The translations under genes and the position numbers were made by a program. Shown piece by piece: positions 24,212-31,923 of a stretch of 35,731 nt of DNA (the stretch's first letter is position 1; the number at the start of each line of letters is the position of its first letter). A model generated the notes under the pieces. That model was not told the origin of the DNA. It did no database searches and saw only the letters and a list, made by a program, of their open reading frames with translations. The DNA comes from Halobacteriovorax sp. JY17 (lineage in GTDB: Bacteria; Bdellovibrionota; Bacteriovoracia; Bacteriovoracales; Bacteriovoracaceae): positions 1-35,731 of the forward strand of contig NZ_NJER01000005.1 in the NCBI RefSeq assembly GCF_002753895.1. Reading direction: 5' to 3'.

Positions 24212-25706
24212 GGGAAAAGAGAAGAGTGTCGGACTTGGAGACTTTATGCTTCCAGTTGTAGATCTTTTGTCCATTGTAATTACAAAAGGAATAGAGCTTT
24301 TAAGCAAAGGAGTAATATTGGTATTTGAAAAGTATATTTTAAAAAATAGAGTTCCTGATATTGAGAAGATTGAGAGAGATGATTTACTAAAAAGTAAGAC
24401 AACAAGCGATTTTGATTCTATTGGTTATTCTATTACATCGAAGAGAGAGATTAAAAGTCTTGATATTAATAAATCTAAGCACTCTGTTGTTGTTGGTGCA
24501 AGTGGTTCTGGAAAGTCAGTTCTTCTTGATGCTCTTATGAATGATGATATGAGACAAGGAAAACCTGTTATTTATCTTGATCCTAAAGGAGATAATGAGT
24601 CATTAGAAAGATTTATTGACCTTTGTAGAATGAATAAGAGGGAGTATTTAATATTCTCTGAGTATTACGATAAAGATAATAAGCTAAGTCTTAACCCAGT
24701 GTTGGATGGAAGCATTAATCATATCGCAGATCGTATTTTTAGAAGCTTTACATGGAGTGAGGAGTTCTATGCAAACAAATCTCAGCAAGCTCTAAAGATC
24801 TCAGTCAAATTTCTAAAGGACAAGAAATCCCCAGTAACGCTTAAAAGTATTTATGAAATGATCTTAGAATTATCTGAGAAGAAGGTGAATGGAAAGTTAA
24901 TTCTTAATAGAGCTGAGATAGAGGGGTTAATAACTAAGCTCGATAATATTGTCAATTCAGACTTTGGGGAGATCTTAGGAGGAGATAGCGCCTATAGTTT
25001 TAATCAATTAAGAGAAGAGGGGAAATGTGTCTACATCGGTCTTTCTGTTCTTGGCTACGCTGAAACTGCTAGGGCCATAGGAAAGATTATCTTAGGGGAT
25101 ATTAACTATAGTGTTTATAACACATATAGAAATATATCCCATGCCTCTAAGAATATCTTGAAGCCTCTAGGTCTCTATATAGATGAGCTTTCAGCAGTTA
25201 TTACAGATGAGTTCGTTGAAATTCTTAATAAGTGTAGGGGGGCCAAGATAGAAATAACTTCAGCATTTCAGACATCTAGCGATATTAATAAAGTTAACCC
25301 AGACCTTTGCCAACAGGTTTTTGAAAACTCTTTAAACTGGTATGTAATGAAGCAAAGAATGCAGGAAGCAGCGGAAGATATTTCCAATTCAATTGGAACT
25401 ATGGAGTCAACTAAGAAGACTGTAAGAATTGAAGACGGTCAAGAGTTAGACCTTGGATCACAAAGAAAAGTCGAAGAATTGATTGTTCATCCAAATATCA
25501 TCAAGAATCTAAATGTAGGACAGTGTATTCTCTTGCGTCAGCAACCAACAAGAATTGATCTTATAAATGTTAAGTATATTGATCAGGACACAATTAATAA
25601 GAATATTAAGTTCTATGAATATAATAACTGGATTAACGAAAGAATCTTTCAAGAGAAAATTAATGAACCAGTAAGTGACGAAGAAAAGGGGCCTTTGAAT
25701 GACTAG
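24204..25706 (+). CDS. virD4: VirD4/TraD-type coupling protein
   Basis: A 500-residue ATPase that brings the DNA-relaxase substrate to the secretion channel. Walker A is GASGSGKS at residues 98-105, followed by the family block DDMRQGKPVIYLDPKGDNES. Walker B lies near residue 327 (LGLYIDELSAVI), followed by KCRGAKIEITSAFQTSSDIN, the usual motif-3 region. The N-terminal 50 residues have one or two weak hydrophobic stretches (LPVVDLLSIVITKGIELLSK) instead of two clear membrane helices. The start is GTG with AGGAG nine bases upstream, overlapping the lipoprotein by eight bases. The next gene overlaps its stop, which ties the coupling protein to the candidate relaxase. Confidence 0.88.
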   Translation: MIKGKEKSVGLGDFMLPVVDLLSIVITKGIELLSKGVILVFEKYILKNRVPDIEKIERDDLLKSKTTSDFDSIGYSITSKREIKSLDINKSKHSVVVGASGSGKSVLLDALMNDDMRQGKPVIYLDPKGDNESLERFIDLCRMNKREYLIFSEYYDKDNKLSLNPVLDGSINHIADRIFRSFTWSEEFYANKSQQALKISVKFLKDKKSPVTLKSIYEMILELSEKKVNGKLILNRAEIEGLITKLDNIVNSDFGEILGGDSAYSFNQLREEGKCVYIGLSVLGYAETARAIGKIILGDINYSVYNTYRNISHASKNILKPLGLYIDELSAVITDEFVEILNKCRGAKIEITSAFQTSSDINKVNPDLCQQVFENSLNWYVMKQRMQEAAEDISNSIGTMESTKKTVRIEDGQELDLGSQRKVEELIVHPNIIKNLNVGQCILLRQQPTRIDLINVKYIDQDTINKNIKFYEYNNWINERIFQEKINEPVSDEEKGPLND

Positions 25707-26397
25707 TTTTCACCTTGTAGATGGTTATATTGATATTCTTAGTGAAGTTGGTAGATGGAAGATCATTCCCATGAGAGGGCTTTATGAACTCAATAGCTTT
25801 GGGATTCAATATGCAACATTTTGTAGAAAAATAAAGAAACTTGAATCAGAAGGACTTGTTAGAAGTATTTTAGGAAATAATAAAAGAAAATTTATAACAC
25901 TTACTAATAAAGGAACTGAGATTTGTCCTTATGGAGTGAGCTTTGACGATCTAGAAGACAGCTTGAATCATGATCTGATTGCTACAAATATTGTTACTAA
26001 GTTGATCGAGTATAAGAATTTTAAAACTGGTCAAGTACAATGTTTCGGACGCGGGTTAGATGTTGAGCCCGATGGATTAATTTTTGGTCAAAAGAATGGA
26101 AGAGAATATTCATTGGCCATAGAAGTTGAGCTACATCAGAAAAGCAAGTCGAGAGTTTCGGATAAGCTTATCAAGTATGCGAATAGTGTCTATTATTCTT
26201 ACGTTATTTATATCCTTAATAAGGAATCAACCTATAGAGCTTATAAAATGATTCTAGAAAGTATGAATGATGAAGTAAGAAGAAAGGTCATTTTACTCTT
26301 TGATATTAATCTAACACCAACAAGATTTAACTTCAAAGATGCTCAGTGTCTGTTTCAAGGTAAGAACGTGAGCTTTGAGGATATCTTCGGTGAGTAG
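25699..26397 (+). CDS. Replic_Relax-like protein (candidate relaxase)
   Basis: A 232-residue protein. Residues 1-75 form a winged helix (MRGLYELNSFGIQYATFCRK, LESEGLVRSILGNNKRKFIT). Residues 115-200 have a PD-(D/E)XK-like pattern: EPDGLIFGQKNG, then YSLAIEVELHQKSKSRVSDK, then LIKYANSVYYSYVIYIL. This matches the Replication-relaxation (Replic_Relax) family, found on plasmids and integrative elements and thought to act in DNA processing. Overlap with the coupling-protein gene and position before a palindrome-rich gap make it the best relaxase candidate in the element. No three-His HUH relaxase is visible. The alternative is an accessory factor acting with a relaxase encoded elsewhere. Confidence 0.65.
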   Translation: MTSFHLVDGYIDILSEVGRWKIIPMRGLYELNSFGIQYATFCRKIKKLESEGLVRSILGNNKRKFITLTNKGTEICPYGVSFDDLEDSLNHDLIATNIVTKLIEYKNFKTGQVQCFGRGLDVEPDGLIFGQKNGREYSLAIEVELHQKSKSRVSDKLIKYANSVYYSYVIYILNKESTYRAYKMILESMNDEVRRKVILLFDINLTPTRFNFKDAQCLFQGKNVSFEDIFGE

Positions 26398-26436
26398 GGT
26401 TATAAGAAGTAAGGTGAATTGTTACTTGAAGTTACA

Positions 26437-26586
26437 CCCACCTTCGCCCCATATACATTTTTCTAAGCTAATCAAATAGTTATCTGACGCGATTTTTGAC
26501 CACCCCCTCTCCACGAGTTACGAGGATGTGGTCAATAATAGCTAATAACAATTGATTGTTAGAAATAATAATGGGGCGAAGGTGGG
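26437..26586. other. Candidate oriT or replication origin framed by a 16-bp inverted repeat
   Basis: CCCACCTTCGCCCCAT (26437-26452) is repeated perfectly inverted at 26571-26586. Inside lie TTGACCAC (26496-26503) with GTGGTCAA (26528-26535), bracketing a CTC/GAG inner pair, and the 7-bp palindrome TAACAAT-TG-ATTGTTA (26546-26561). Nested inverted repeats between the DNA-processing gene and the next operon are what oriT regions look like. The perfect G/C-rich arms in AT-rich DNA suggest protein binding or strong folding. A transcription terminator is less likely, as no T-run follows. Confidence 0.55.
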
Positions 26587-26616
26587 AATTAAATTAAAAG
26601 TGGGAGAATAATAAAA

Positions 26617-26997
26617 ATGGTGGAAGAGAAAAAAGAGATAGAAGAGAGTCAGAAGAAGAAAAGAGGTAGAAGGCCTAAAAATGTGAAGATTGAGTATGTT
26701 TTAAATAAAGAGCAGACGAAGTTTTTTGTTGATTTAAGTAAGAATAAGAATGAACTGAAACTTGTCCAAGATATATTAATAAAGGTTAATGATAAGCATC
26801 ATGGCGGTGAGGTTCTATTTAAAGATATTGCGTTATTTTCGATTGAAAAGCTTACGATTAAAGATATTGATAAGCTTCAAGAAAACTCGTTGTCTGAAAT
26901 GGAAAAGGTTCAAAGAAGTCTTGACGAATACAATACTAAGAATAATTTAAAGTTAAGTCTTGGTGAGTATCTTTTAAAGAAGCTCAATTTAAATTAA
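26617..26997 (+). CDS. Basic AT-hook-like accessory protein
   Basis: A 126-residue, highly charged protein. The N-terminus is acidic then basic (KKKRGRRPKNVKIEYV), where RGRRP resembles an AT-hook minor-groove binder. The rest is helical (FFVDLSKNKNELKLVQDILI, LSEMEKVQRSLDEYNTKNNL). It starts 30 bases after the inverted repeat, with a good GGGAG, and leads the small SSB/xis/int operon. Position and composition suggest an oriT-binding auxiliary or partition-type protein. No family was recognised. Confidence 0.6.
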   Translation: MVEEKKEIEESQKKKRGRRPKNVKIEYVLNKEQTKFFVDLSKNKNELKLVQDILIKVNDKHHGGEVLFKDIALFSIEKLTIKDIDKLQENSLSEMEKVQRSLDEYNTKNNLKLSLGEYLLKKLNLN

Positions 26998-27012
26998 AGA
27001 GAGGTCAGATTT

Positions 27013-27318
27013 ATGAATACAAATATAATGCAATTGTTTGTTGGCCGATTAGGGAAAGAGCCTGATCTAAGATATACAAAAAATAAAAAGGCAGTCTGTC
27101 ATTTGTCGATAGCAACTACTAATGATGAGAAAAAGATCATTTGGAATAAAGTCGTTGTTTGGGGAAAGCAGGCTGAACTTTGTAGTTTATATCTTAAAAA
27201 AGGCAAAGAAGTTTTCGTTCAGGGTTATAAAGAAATTAGAGAATTTACGACTAATGATGGAGAGGTCAAAGAATATGAGGAGATTACAGCGAGCCTAATT
27301 GGTTTTCCTAATTTATAA
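27013..27318 (+). CDS. ssb: Single-stranded DNA-binding protein (short)
   Basis: A 101-residue OB-fold SSB: LFVGRLGKEPDLRYTKNKKA, VCHLSIATTNDEKKIIWNKV, VVWGKQAELCSLYLKKGKEV, FVQGYKEIREFT. It lacks the usual disordered linker and acidic tip (DDDIPF) that recruits repair proteins, as is common in mobile-element SSBs. It likely coats transferred single strands. GAGAGG precedes the ATG. The next gene's ribosome site overlaps its stop codon. Confidence 0.85.
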   Translation: MNTNIMQLFVGRLGKEPDLRYTKNKKAVCHLSIATTNDEKKIIWNKVVVWGKQAELCSLYLKKGKEVFVQGYKEIREFTTNDGEVKEYEEITASLIGFPNL

Positions 27319-27328
27319 GGAGGTCTAT

Positions 27329-27517
27329 TTGAATAGTGTCAAAGATATTAATAAGTCTTGGTTATCTACAGATGAAGCAGCGAAGTACCTTGGTAAGACT
27401 CGAAATGCCATCTGGCAATTAGTGAGTAAAGGACTTCTTATAAAGAGAAAATGGGGAAGAAGGCTATATTTTAAAAAATTAGAATTGGATCAATTGATTG
27501 AAAATTCTTTGATTTAA
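27329..27517 (+). CDS. Excisionase-family HTH protein
   Basis: A 62-residue MerR-like/HTH_17 DNA-binding protein (WLSTDEAAKYLGKTRNAIWQ, LVSKGLLIKRKWGRRLYFKK, LELDQLI). The frame can be opened earlier inside ssb, but AAGGAGG at 27317-27323 places the start at TTG 27329. Such proteins next to a tyrosine integrase normally act as recombination directionality factors, bending att DNA to favour excision. Integrase follows after 10 bases. Confidence 0.8.
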   Translation: MNSVKDINKSWLSTDEAAKYLGKTRNAIWQLVSKGLLIKRKWGRRLYFKKLELDQLIENSLI

Positions 27518-27527
27518 GGGAGTGGTA

Positions 27528-28664
27528 ATGGCAATAACTAAAGTGATGGATAAGACTGAAATTAATTATTCTGTTTATGTAAATATAAGAAGTAATGTTA
27601 TGCCACATATCCGCTTCCAAAAAAGAATCAACGGTCTACTAACAAAGGCAGAAGCAAAAAGAAAAGAGAGGAAACTTATTCAGCAGTTATCTCAAAGGGT
27701 GGCACATGCTGAAGGGCATGGATTAACCTGGAGGATGATTGTTAGTAAGTGGGCGGCTACGGTCGCCTCCTCTTCTTATCTTGAAAAATCTTATAATCCA
27801 TCAACAATTAAGGACTATGTCTCAATGTTACATCGTTGGACTAAAGTTTGGCTTGATAAGCCTGCATCAGAAATCACTAGAGGCGATGGACGTGAAGTTT
27901 TAAATCTCATTATTGATAAAGGCCGAAGTAAGGCATTTCAAAAGAGGGTTAAGAATACAATTAATATGATTTTTAACTGGGCCATAGAAGAAAAAGTAAT
28001 AAGAGGAATTCATAATAGTCCTGTCTATGGTTTAAAGATCACGATTAAGCAGGATAAAAGGCCGGAGATATTGAAAACTGATGAGATTAGGAAGCTTCTT
28101 TATGAAGCTAAAGAGCGGAAGCATGGTTGGTACTTTATTTGGGCCATGGCGCTTATGACTGGTATGAGAAATGGAGAGCTTTATTCTCTTCGCTGGGAAG
28201 ATGTCGATTTTGATGGAGGAATAATTAAAGTTGAGCGTTCTTATAATTTCAAAACAGGAGAATTTAAAGATACAAAAGCAGGGAACTGGAGAAGTGTTCC
28301 GATATCCTCTGAATTGAAGTCGCTATTTTTAGAGATCAAAAATACCTCTAAGTCCGAATTTGTTCTTTCAAGAATTCATATTTGGAAAAATGGAGAACAG
28401 GCGAAAATTCTAAAGTTCTTTTGCCGTTCAATCGGATTACCTGAAATTCGTTTTCATACTTTAAGAGCTTGTTTTGCTACTCAATTAATAGGTTCAGGCG
28501 TGGAGCCAGTAAAAGTTATGAAGATCTGTGGTTGGAAAGATCTCAAAACTTTATCTGTGTATCTCAGATTGGCCGGAATTGAGGAGAAAGGGGTTACTGA
28601 GGGACTTAACTTTCTTCCAACGGAAAAGGGTAATGTTTGTTCTATAAATTCAAAAAGAAGCTAA
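27528..28664 (+). CDS. int: Tyrosine recombinase / integrase
   Basis: A 378-residue phage/ICE-type integrase. Residues 1-60 include an arm-binding-like segment (MPHIRFQKRINGLLTKAEAK), residues 65-165 the core-binding SAM-like domain, and residues 180-378 the catalytic domain. Arg214 lies in LMTGMRNGELYSLRWEDVDF, His310-x-x-Arg313 in FHTLRACFATQLIGSGV, Trp in CGWKDLKT, and the nucleophile Tyr345 in LSVYLRLAGI. All active-site residues are present. ATG 27528 is preferred over a GTG two codons earlier because AAGGGAG has correct spacing to it. It closes the element and probably acts on the structured site just downstream. Confidence 0.92.
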   Translation: MAITKVMDKTEINYSVYVNIRSNVMPHIRFQKRINGLLTKAEAKRKERKLIQQLSQRVAHAEGHGLTWRMIVSKWAATVASSSYLEKSYNPSTIKDYVSMLHRWTKVWLDKPASEITRGDGREVLNLIIDKGRSKAFQKRVKNTINMIFNWAIEEKVIRGIHNSPVYGLKITIKQDKRPEILKTDEIRKLLYEAKERKHGWYFIWAMALMTGMRNGELYSLRWEDVDFDGGIIKVERSYNFKTGEFKDTKAGNWRSVPISSELKSLFLEIKNTSKSEFVLSRIHIWKNGEQAKILKFFCRSIGLPEIRFHTLRACFATQLIGSGVEPVKVMKICGWKDLKTLSVYLRLAGIEEKGVTEGLNFLPTEKGNVCSINSKRS

Positions 28665-28701
28665 GGCGCTGGAATTAAAGGGAGATCTTCTTTTTTTTGG
28701 G

Positions 28702-28764
28702 TAAAATCGCTTGCTCAGCAAGTTCGTCAGTGGAATTTCTCTGAAATTCCACTGACCGATTTTA
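28702..28764. other. Three-way-junction-forming inverted repeats after the integrase
   Basis: An outer stem, TAAAATCG (28702-28709) with CGATTTTA (28757-28764), encloses two hairpins: CTTGC-TCA-GCAAG (28710-28722) and a perfect 14-bp stem at 28726-28739 / 28743-28756 with a three-base loop. The long hairpin could terminate int transcription, but no T-run follows directly. The complete nested symmetry next to the integrase also fits an attachment or recombination site. I could not find a matching copy elsewhere in the window. Confidence 0.55.
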
Positions 28765-28804
28765 TCGTATATTAGTGTCTAGTCAAGATAAAGAGAGCGT
28801 ATAT

Positions 28805-28912
28805 GGTTTATCATAAGTTTCATATGTCGCCCTGGAGTCGACATTTAGCACTTGATTTAAACCTTGTTTCGGTTTATCATATGTTTAAAAAGTCGCCTCG
28901 GAGTCGACATAT
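28805..28912. repeat. Tandem operator-like repeats before the AbiE pair
   Basis: Two copies of about 43 bases, 66 bases apart, begin GGTTTATCATA (28805 and 28871) and share a GTCGC...GGAGTCGACAT core. Each core holds an inverted repeat (ATGTCG 28824-28829 with CGACAT 28839-28844; GTCG/CGAC in the second copy). They end directly before the AbiEi start. AbiEi proteins are known to repress their own promoter through upstream repeats, so these are likely its operators. Confidence 0.65.
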
Positions 28913-28913
28913 T

Positions 28914-29678
28914 ATGCTTAAAATAAACCAAGTATTATCAAATTGGAATAGTGGAGATGTTCATGGCCTTGAATGGCTCGCTGGATATGGCGTAGATCGT
29001 AAGCTTGCTTATAAGTATTGTAAGAGCGGTTACTTGGACAAAATAGTTCCTGGAGTTTTCATAAAGGCTAATGAACAGCCAAATCCTTATGCTGTAATAA
29101 GATATTTACAACAAGAACTGAATTTAATGTTACATGTGTCTGGTAGAACAGCTCTTGAATTACAGGGCCATGCTCATTACCTCTCAATGGGTAAAAAAAA
29201 TAAGATATATCTAACAAGCTACGAAAGCAGGGTGTTTCCCAAATGGCTAAAAGAGTACTGGGGACATTTTGAAGTATCATTTCGAAAATCTAGTTTTCTA
29301 GAGTCTGAAAAGTATTTAACCGAGCATGAAGCGTCCGGCGGTTACAAAGTGAATGTTTCAACGAGGGAGCTAGCAATAATGGAGCTTATCGAGAGTTTCG
29401 ATCTTTCGAATTCTCTTGAGACCGTTGAGAACTATGCTGAATCTTTGAATACTCTTCGCTCGTATGTTCTTCAGGAAATATTAGAAGAGTGTCAATCAGT
29501 TAAAGTTAAAAGAGTATTTCTCTACATATCCGAAAAAATGAATCTTCCATATTTTAAGAAATTAGATTTAGAAAAGATAGATCTAGGAAGTGGTAAAAGG
29601 GTTGTTGTTGAAGGAGGATCTCTCGATAAAAAATACAACATAACCGTTGATCGAATAATAGAGGAGAATCCATTTTGA
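28914..29678 (+). CDS. abiEi: AbiEi-family type IV antitoxin / repressor
   Basis: A 254-residue protein. Residues 1-60 form a winged helix of the AbiEi N-terminal type (EWLAGYGVDRKLAYKYCKSG, YLDKIVPGVFIKANEQP). The following domain contains VSGRTALELQGHAHYLSMGK and STRELAIMELIESFDLSNS, typical of the AbiEi C-terminal antitoxin domain. Known members neutralise AbiEii and repress the operon. The frame can be opened 37 codons earlier, but that part translates the operator repeats, so I start at ATG 28914. Its TGA overlaps the TTG start of the toxin gene. Confidence 0.82.
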   Translation: MLKINQVLSNWNSGDVHGLEWLAGYGVDRKLAYKYCKSGYLDKIVPGVFIKANEQPNPYAVIRYLQQELNLMLHVSGRTALELQGHAHYLSMGKKNKIYLTSYESRVFPKWLKEYWGHFEVSFRKSSFLESEKYLTEHEASGGYKVNVSTRELAIMELIESFDLSNSLETVENYAESLNTLRSYVLQEILEECQSVKVKRVFLYISEKMNLPYFKKLDLEKIDLGSGKRVVVEGGSLDKKYNITVDRIIEENPF

Positions 29679-30586
29679 GTACTGACTATAATAAAACAGT
29701 AGATCTTCTATTGGAGATACTTCCATTTGCATTAAAAGATGAGAGATTCGCTTTAAAGGGTGGAACTGCCATAAATTTGTTTCATAGAGATTTTGCAAGA
29801 TTATCTGTGGATATAGATCTCTGCTATCTTCCTTTAGAATCAAGGGATGATACCTTTAAAAATATTCATTCAATATTGGAGATTATTCAAAAAGACTTGA
29901 AAGAAAAACTAGGTTTAACAGTATTTCCCAATAAACCTTTAAAGGATAAGAATGAGTCAAAGTTATTTGCAAGAAAGGATAACCTGGAAGTAAAGATAGA
30001 ACCAAATTATATAATTCGAGGGTCAATTTTTCAGGCAGAAATTATTCCACTCGCAAGTAAAGCGCAATCAAAATTTAAAAAGAGTGTTGATGCGAAATGT
30101 TTAAATCTAGCAGATACTTATGGTGGTAAAATTTGTGCAGCTCTAGATCGTCAACATCCAAGAGACTTATTTGATGTTAAAAATTTACTTGATAATGAAG
30201 GAATTACAGAAGAGGTAAAAAACTCATTTCTATTTTATCTATTATCTCATGGTCGGCCATTAGATGAATTGTTGAATCCAAAGTTTAAAGAAATAAAAAA
30301 GGAGTACGAGGACCATTTTGTAGGGATGGCCGAACAAGAACCATCGGTAGAAGAATTAACAAATGCCAGAGAAAAATTAGTTAATGCAGTAGCCGAAAGT
30401 CTGTCAACATCGGACAAGGAGTTTCTTGTAACATTTGCTAAAAGAAGCCCTGATTGGAGTAAATTTAATATACCTGGAATTGAACATTATCCATCAATAA
30501 AAAGAAAGCTGTATAATCAGGATCAAATGACTGATGAAAAAGTAAAAGAATACGTTAAAAAATTAAGTAAGGTTTTAGGGTTATAA
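29675..30586 (+). CDS. abiEii: AbiEii-family nucleotidyltransferase toxin
   Basis: A 303-residue toxin of the type IV AbiE system. The nucleotidyltransferase signature is KGGTAINLFHRDFARLSVDI, followed by DLCYLP (the GG.....D.D active site); later blocks are CLNLADTYGGKICAALDRQH and PRDLFDVKNLL. Related toxins add nucleotides to tRNA acceptor ends and stop growth, giving abortive phage infection. The start is TTG 29675 with GAGGAG eight bases upstream, overlapping the antitoxin stop. All visible catalytic residues are present. Confidence 0.88.
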   Translation: MSTDYNKTVDLLLEILPFALKDERFALKGGTAINLFHRDFARLSVDIDLCYLPLESRDDTFKNIHSILEIIQKDLKEKLGLTVFPNKPLKDKNESKLFARKDNLEVKIEPNYIIRGSIFQAEIIPLASKAQSKFKKSVDAKCLNLADTYGGKICAALDRQHPRDLFDVKNLLDNEGITEEVKNSFLFYLLSHGRPLDELLNPKFKEIKKEYEDHFVGMAEQEPSVEELTNAREKLVNAVAESLSTSDKEFLVTFAKRSPDWSKFNIPGIEHYPSIKRKLYNQDQMTDEKVKEYVKKLSKVLGL

Positions 30587-30651
30587 CAGTGAGTCAAGAA
30601 AACTTAACTATAGGTATTTTATACATTTGACGATAAGAAATTAGGTTAAAC

Positions 30652-31913
30652 ATGAGTAAAACAACGAAAACAATTAATAGAGATCCAAGTGATAAAACAG
30701 CAGGGTTTCGTTTGCAAAAATTAAGAGCCATTAAGGTTATGCTGAATCATTTTTTGGAGAATCCTGAAGCGTTGTTTTGGTGCTCGATTGAAAAAAAGCG
30801 GATGTCAGTTTAGAAAACAATAATAATGATGGCGAACTCGAAAGACATCTAGAAGAGGATAAAAATTACGGTGAGGACAACAAGTTAACCTTTAATAGTA
30901 GTGCAATATTAAACACTTTGGTGATAAATATTGACTCACTTCACCAGTTTGACTTTAATCCAAATACTCTGTTTACGTTCTATACTTCCACTTCATATAC
31001 AAAGGAGGGGGAGACGAAATTTACAAAAGAGAATGAACTTTCGTTCCCAGAAGAATCAGTCTTTTCTAAGTTAAATACTACTGTTGATGGAAAAGAAGTT
31101 GAAAGTTATGGAGGTGCATTTGATGATGATGCACTAATTGAGCTTTTGTCAAAAGTATTATTAAACGAATACAAGTCACAATACTCCAAAAAGAAATACA
31201 ATGGAAATTTGGGATCTATAAAACAATGGGATCTTGAAAACTGGAAAGATTTTTTTAGGCGGATAAAGTTTTTCTTTGGTGAACCGAACCATGAGGAGAT
31301 TTATAAAGATGTAGAAACTTTAGTTAAATCATTGCCTCAATATAGTGATGATTTAATTGGTAAAGAAGGATTAATTATTTCAGCATTGCTTGAAGAAGTT
31401 GAAAAGACTCAATATTTAGAGGGATCATCAAAAGGATATGTTACTAATAAAAGTATCGAATTGGTTTATGAACAATTAAAAAATGGAAGTAGGCGTCTTG
31501 TAGATCCATCTTGGATGTCATGGGAAAAAGTCGAAAAACCAAAAGATTTAAGAAATATTGAAGAGAAAATTAGAGATGTTTTAAATGATCCCGATCAAAA
31601 CTTCATGGATCGAATAAATAGAAGAGCTGCAAATGGCTTAACTAAAACACAAGAGCATAATGAGGATAAAACTCTAAAAGCTGTTTTATATATAATTTAT
31701 GACTGCTGTGAAGAAGAGCTAAATGAATTAGTTAAAAATAAAGAGTCAATGACAGAACAGGAAATTACGGATAGTATTAGGGTACTTGTTGAAAAATCCT
31801 ATGAAGATATCAAAGAAAAGGCTTCTGATTACTCCTATATAGTAACAAATAAGAAGTCTATTCAAGAATTAGTACTATATCTTGTAGATAGCTGCTATTT
31901 AGCATTTGATTGA
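30652..31913 (+). CDS. ABC-3C-like nuclease effector requiring a -1 frameshift
   Basis: Two overlapping frames encode one protein. Frame 0 begins at ATG 30652 and ends at TAG 30811-30813 (53 residues: RDPSDKTAGFRLQKLRAIKV, then FWCSIEKK). The -1 frame runs from 30798 to 31913. Joined at the A_AAA_AAG run they give about 420 residues. The N-terminal 140 resemble DUF4297/PD-(D/E)XK effectors of ABC three-component systems: SIEKK|ADVSLEN, EEDKNYG as the D..ExK core, LTFNSSAILNTLVINID. The middle (WKDFFRRIKFFFGEPNHEEI) and helical C-terminus fit the ABC-3C coupling part. Read straight, the shift leaves either a 53-residue stub or a product lacking the first catalytic segment. It leads the operon with the middle component and ATPase. 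Confidence 0.6.
30792..30798 (+). promoter_or_regulatory. A_AAA_AAG slippery heptamer
   Basis: In frame 0 the codons are GAA AAA AAG, so the heptamer is in the exact phase needed for tandem -1 slippage, the same sequence used in E. coli dnaX. GATGTC (30801-30806) and GACATC (30844-30849) can pair downstream, although the spacing of two bases is shorter than usual and the loop is long. No Shine-Dalgarno-like stimulator lies in the usual place upstream. Confidence 0.5.
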
Positions 31914-31923
31914 ATGAGTTAAG

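Noticed and set aside
1000-28705. T-run followed by GGG at about 1001-1016 and 28689-28701 as matching att ends
   Set aside because: The similarity is only a homopolymer plus three or four G; there is no shared core of useful length.
28803-28913. N-terminal extension of AbiEi from ATG 28803
   Set aside because: The added residues translate the tandem repeats and have no family match; ATG 28914 starts the winged helix correctly.
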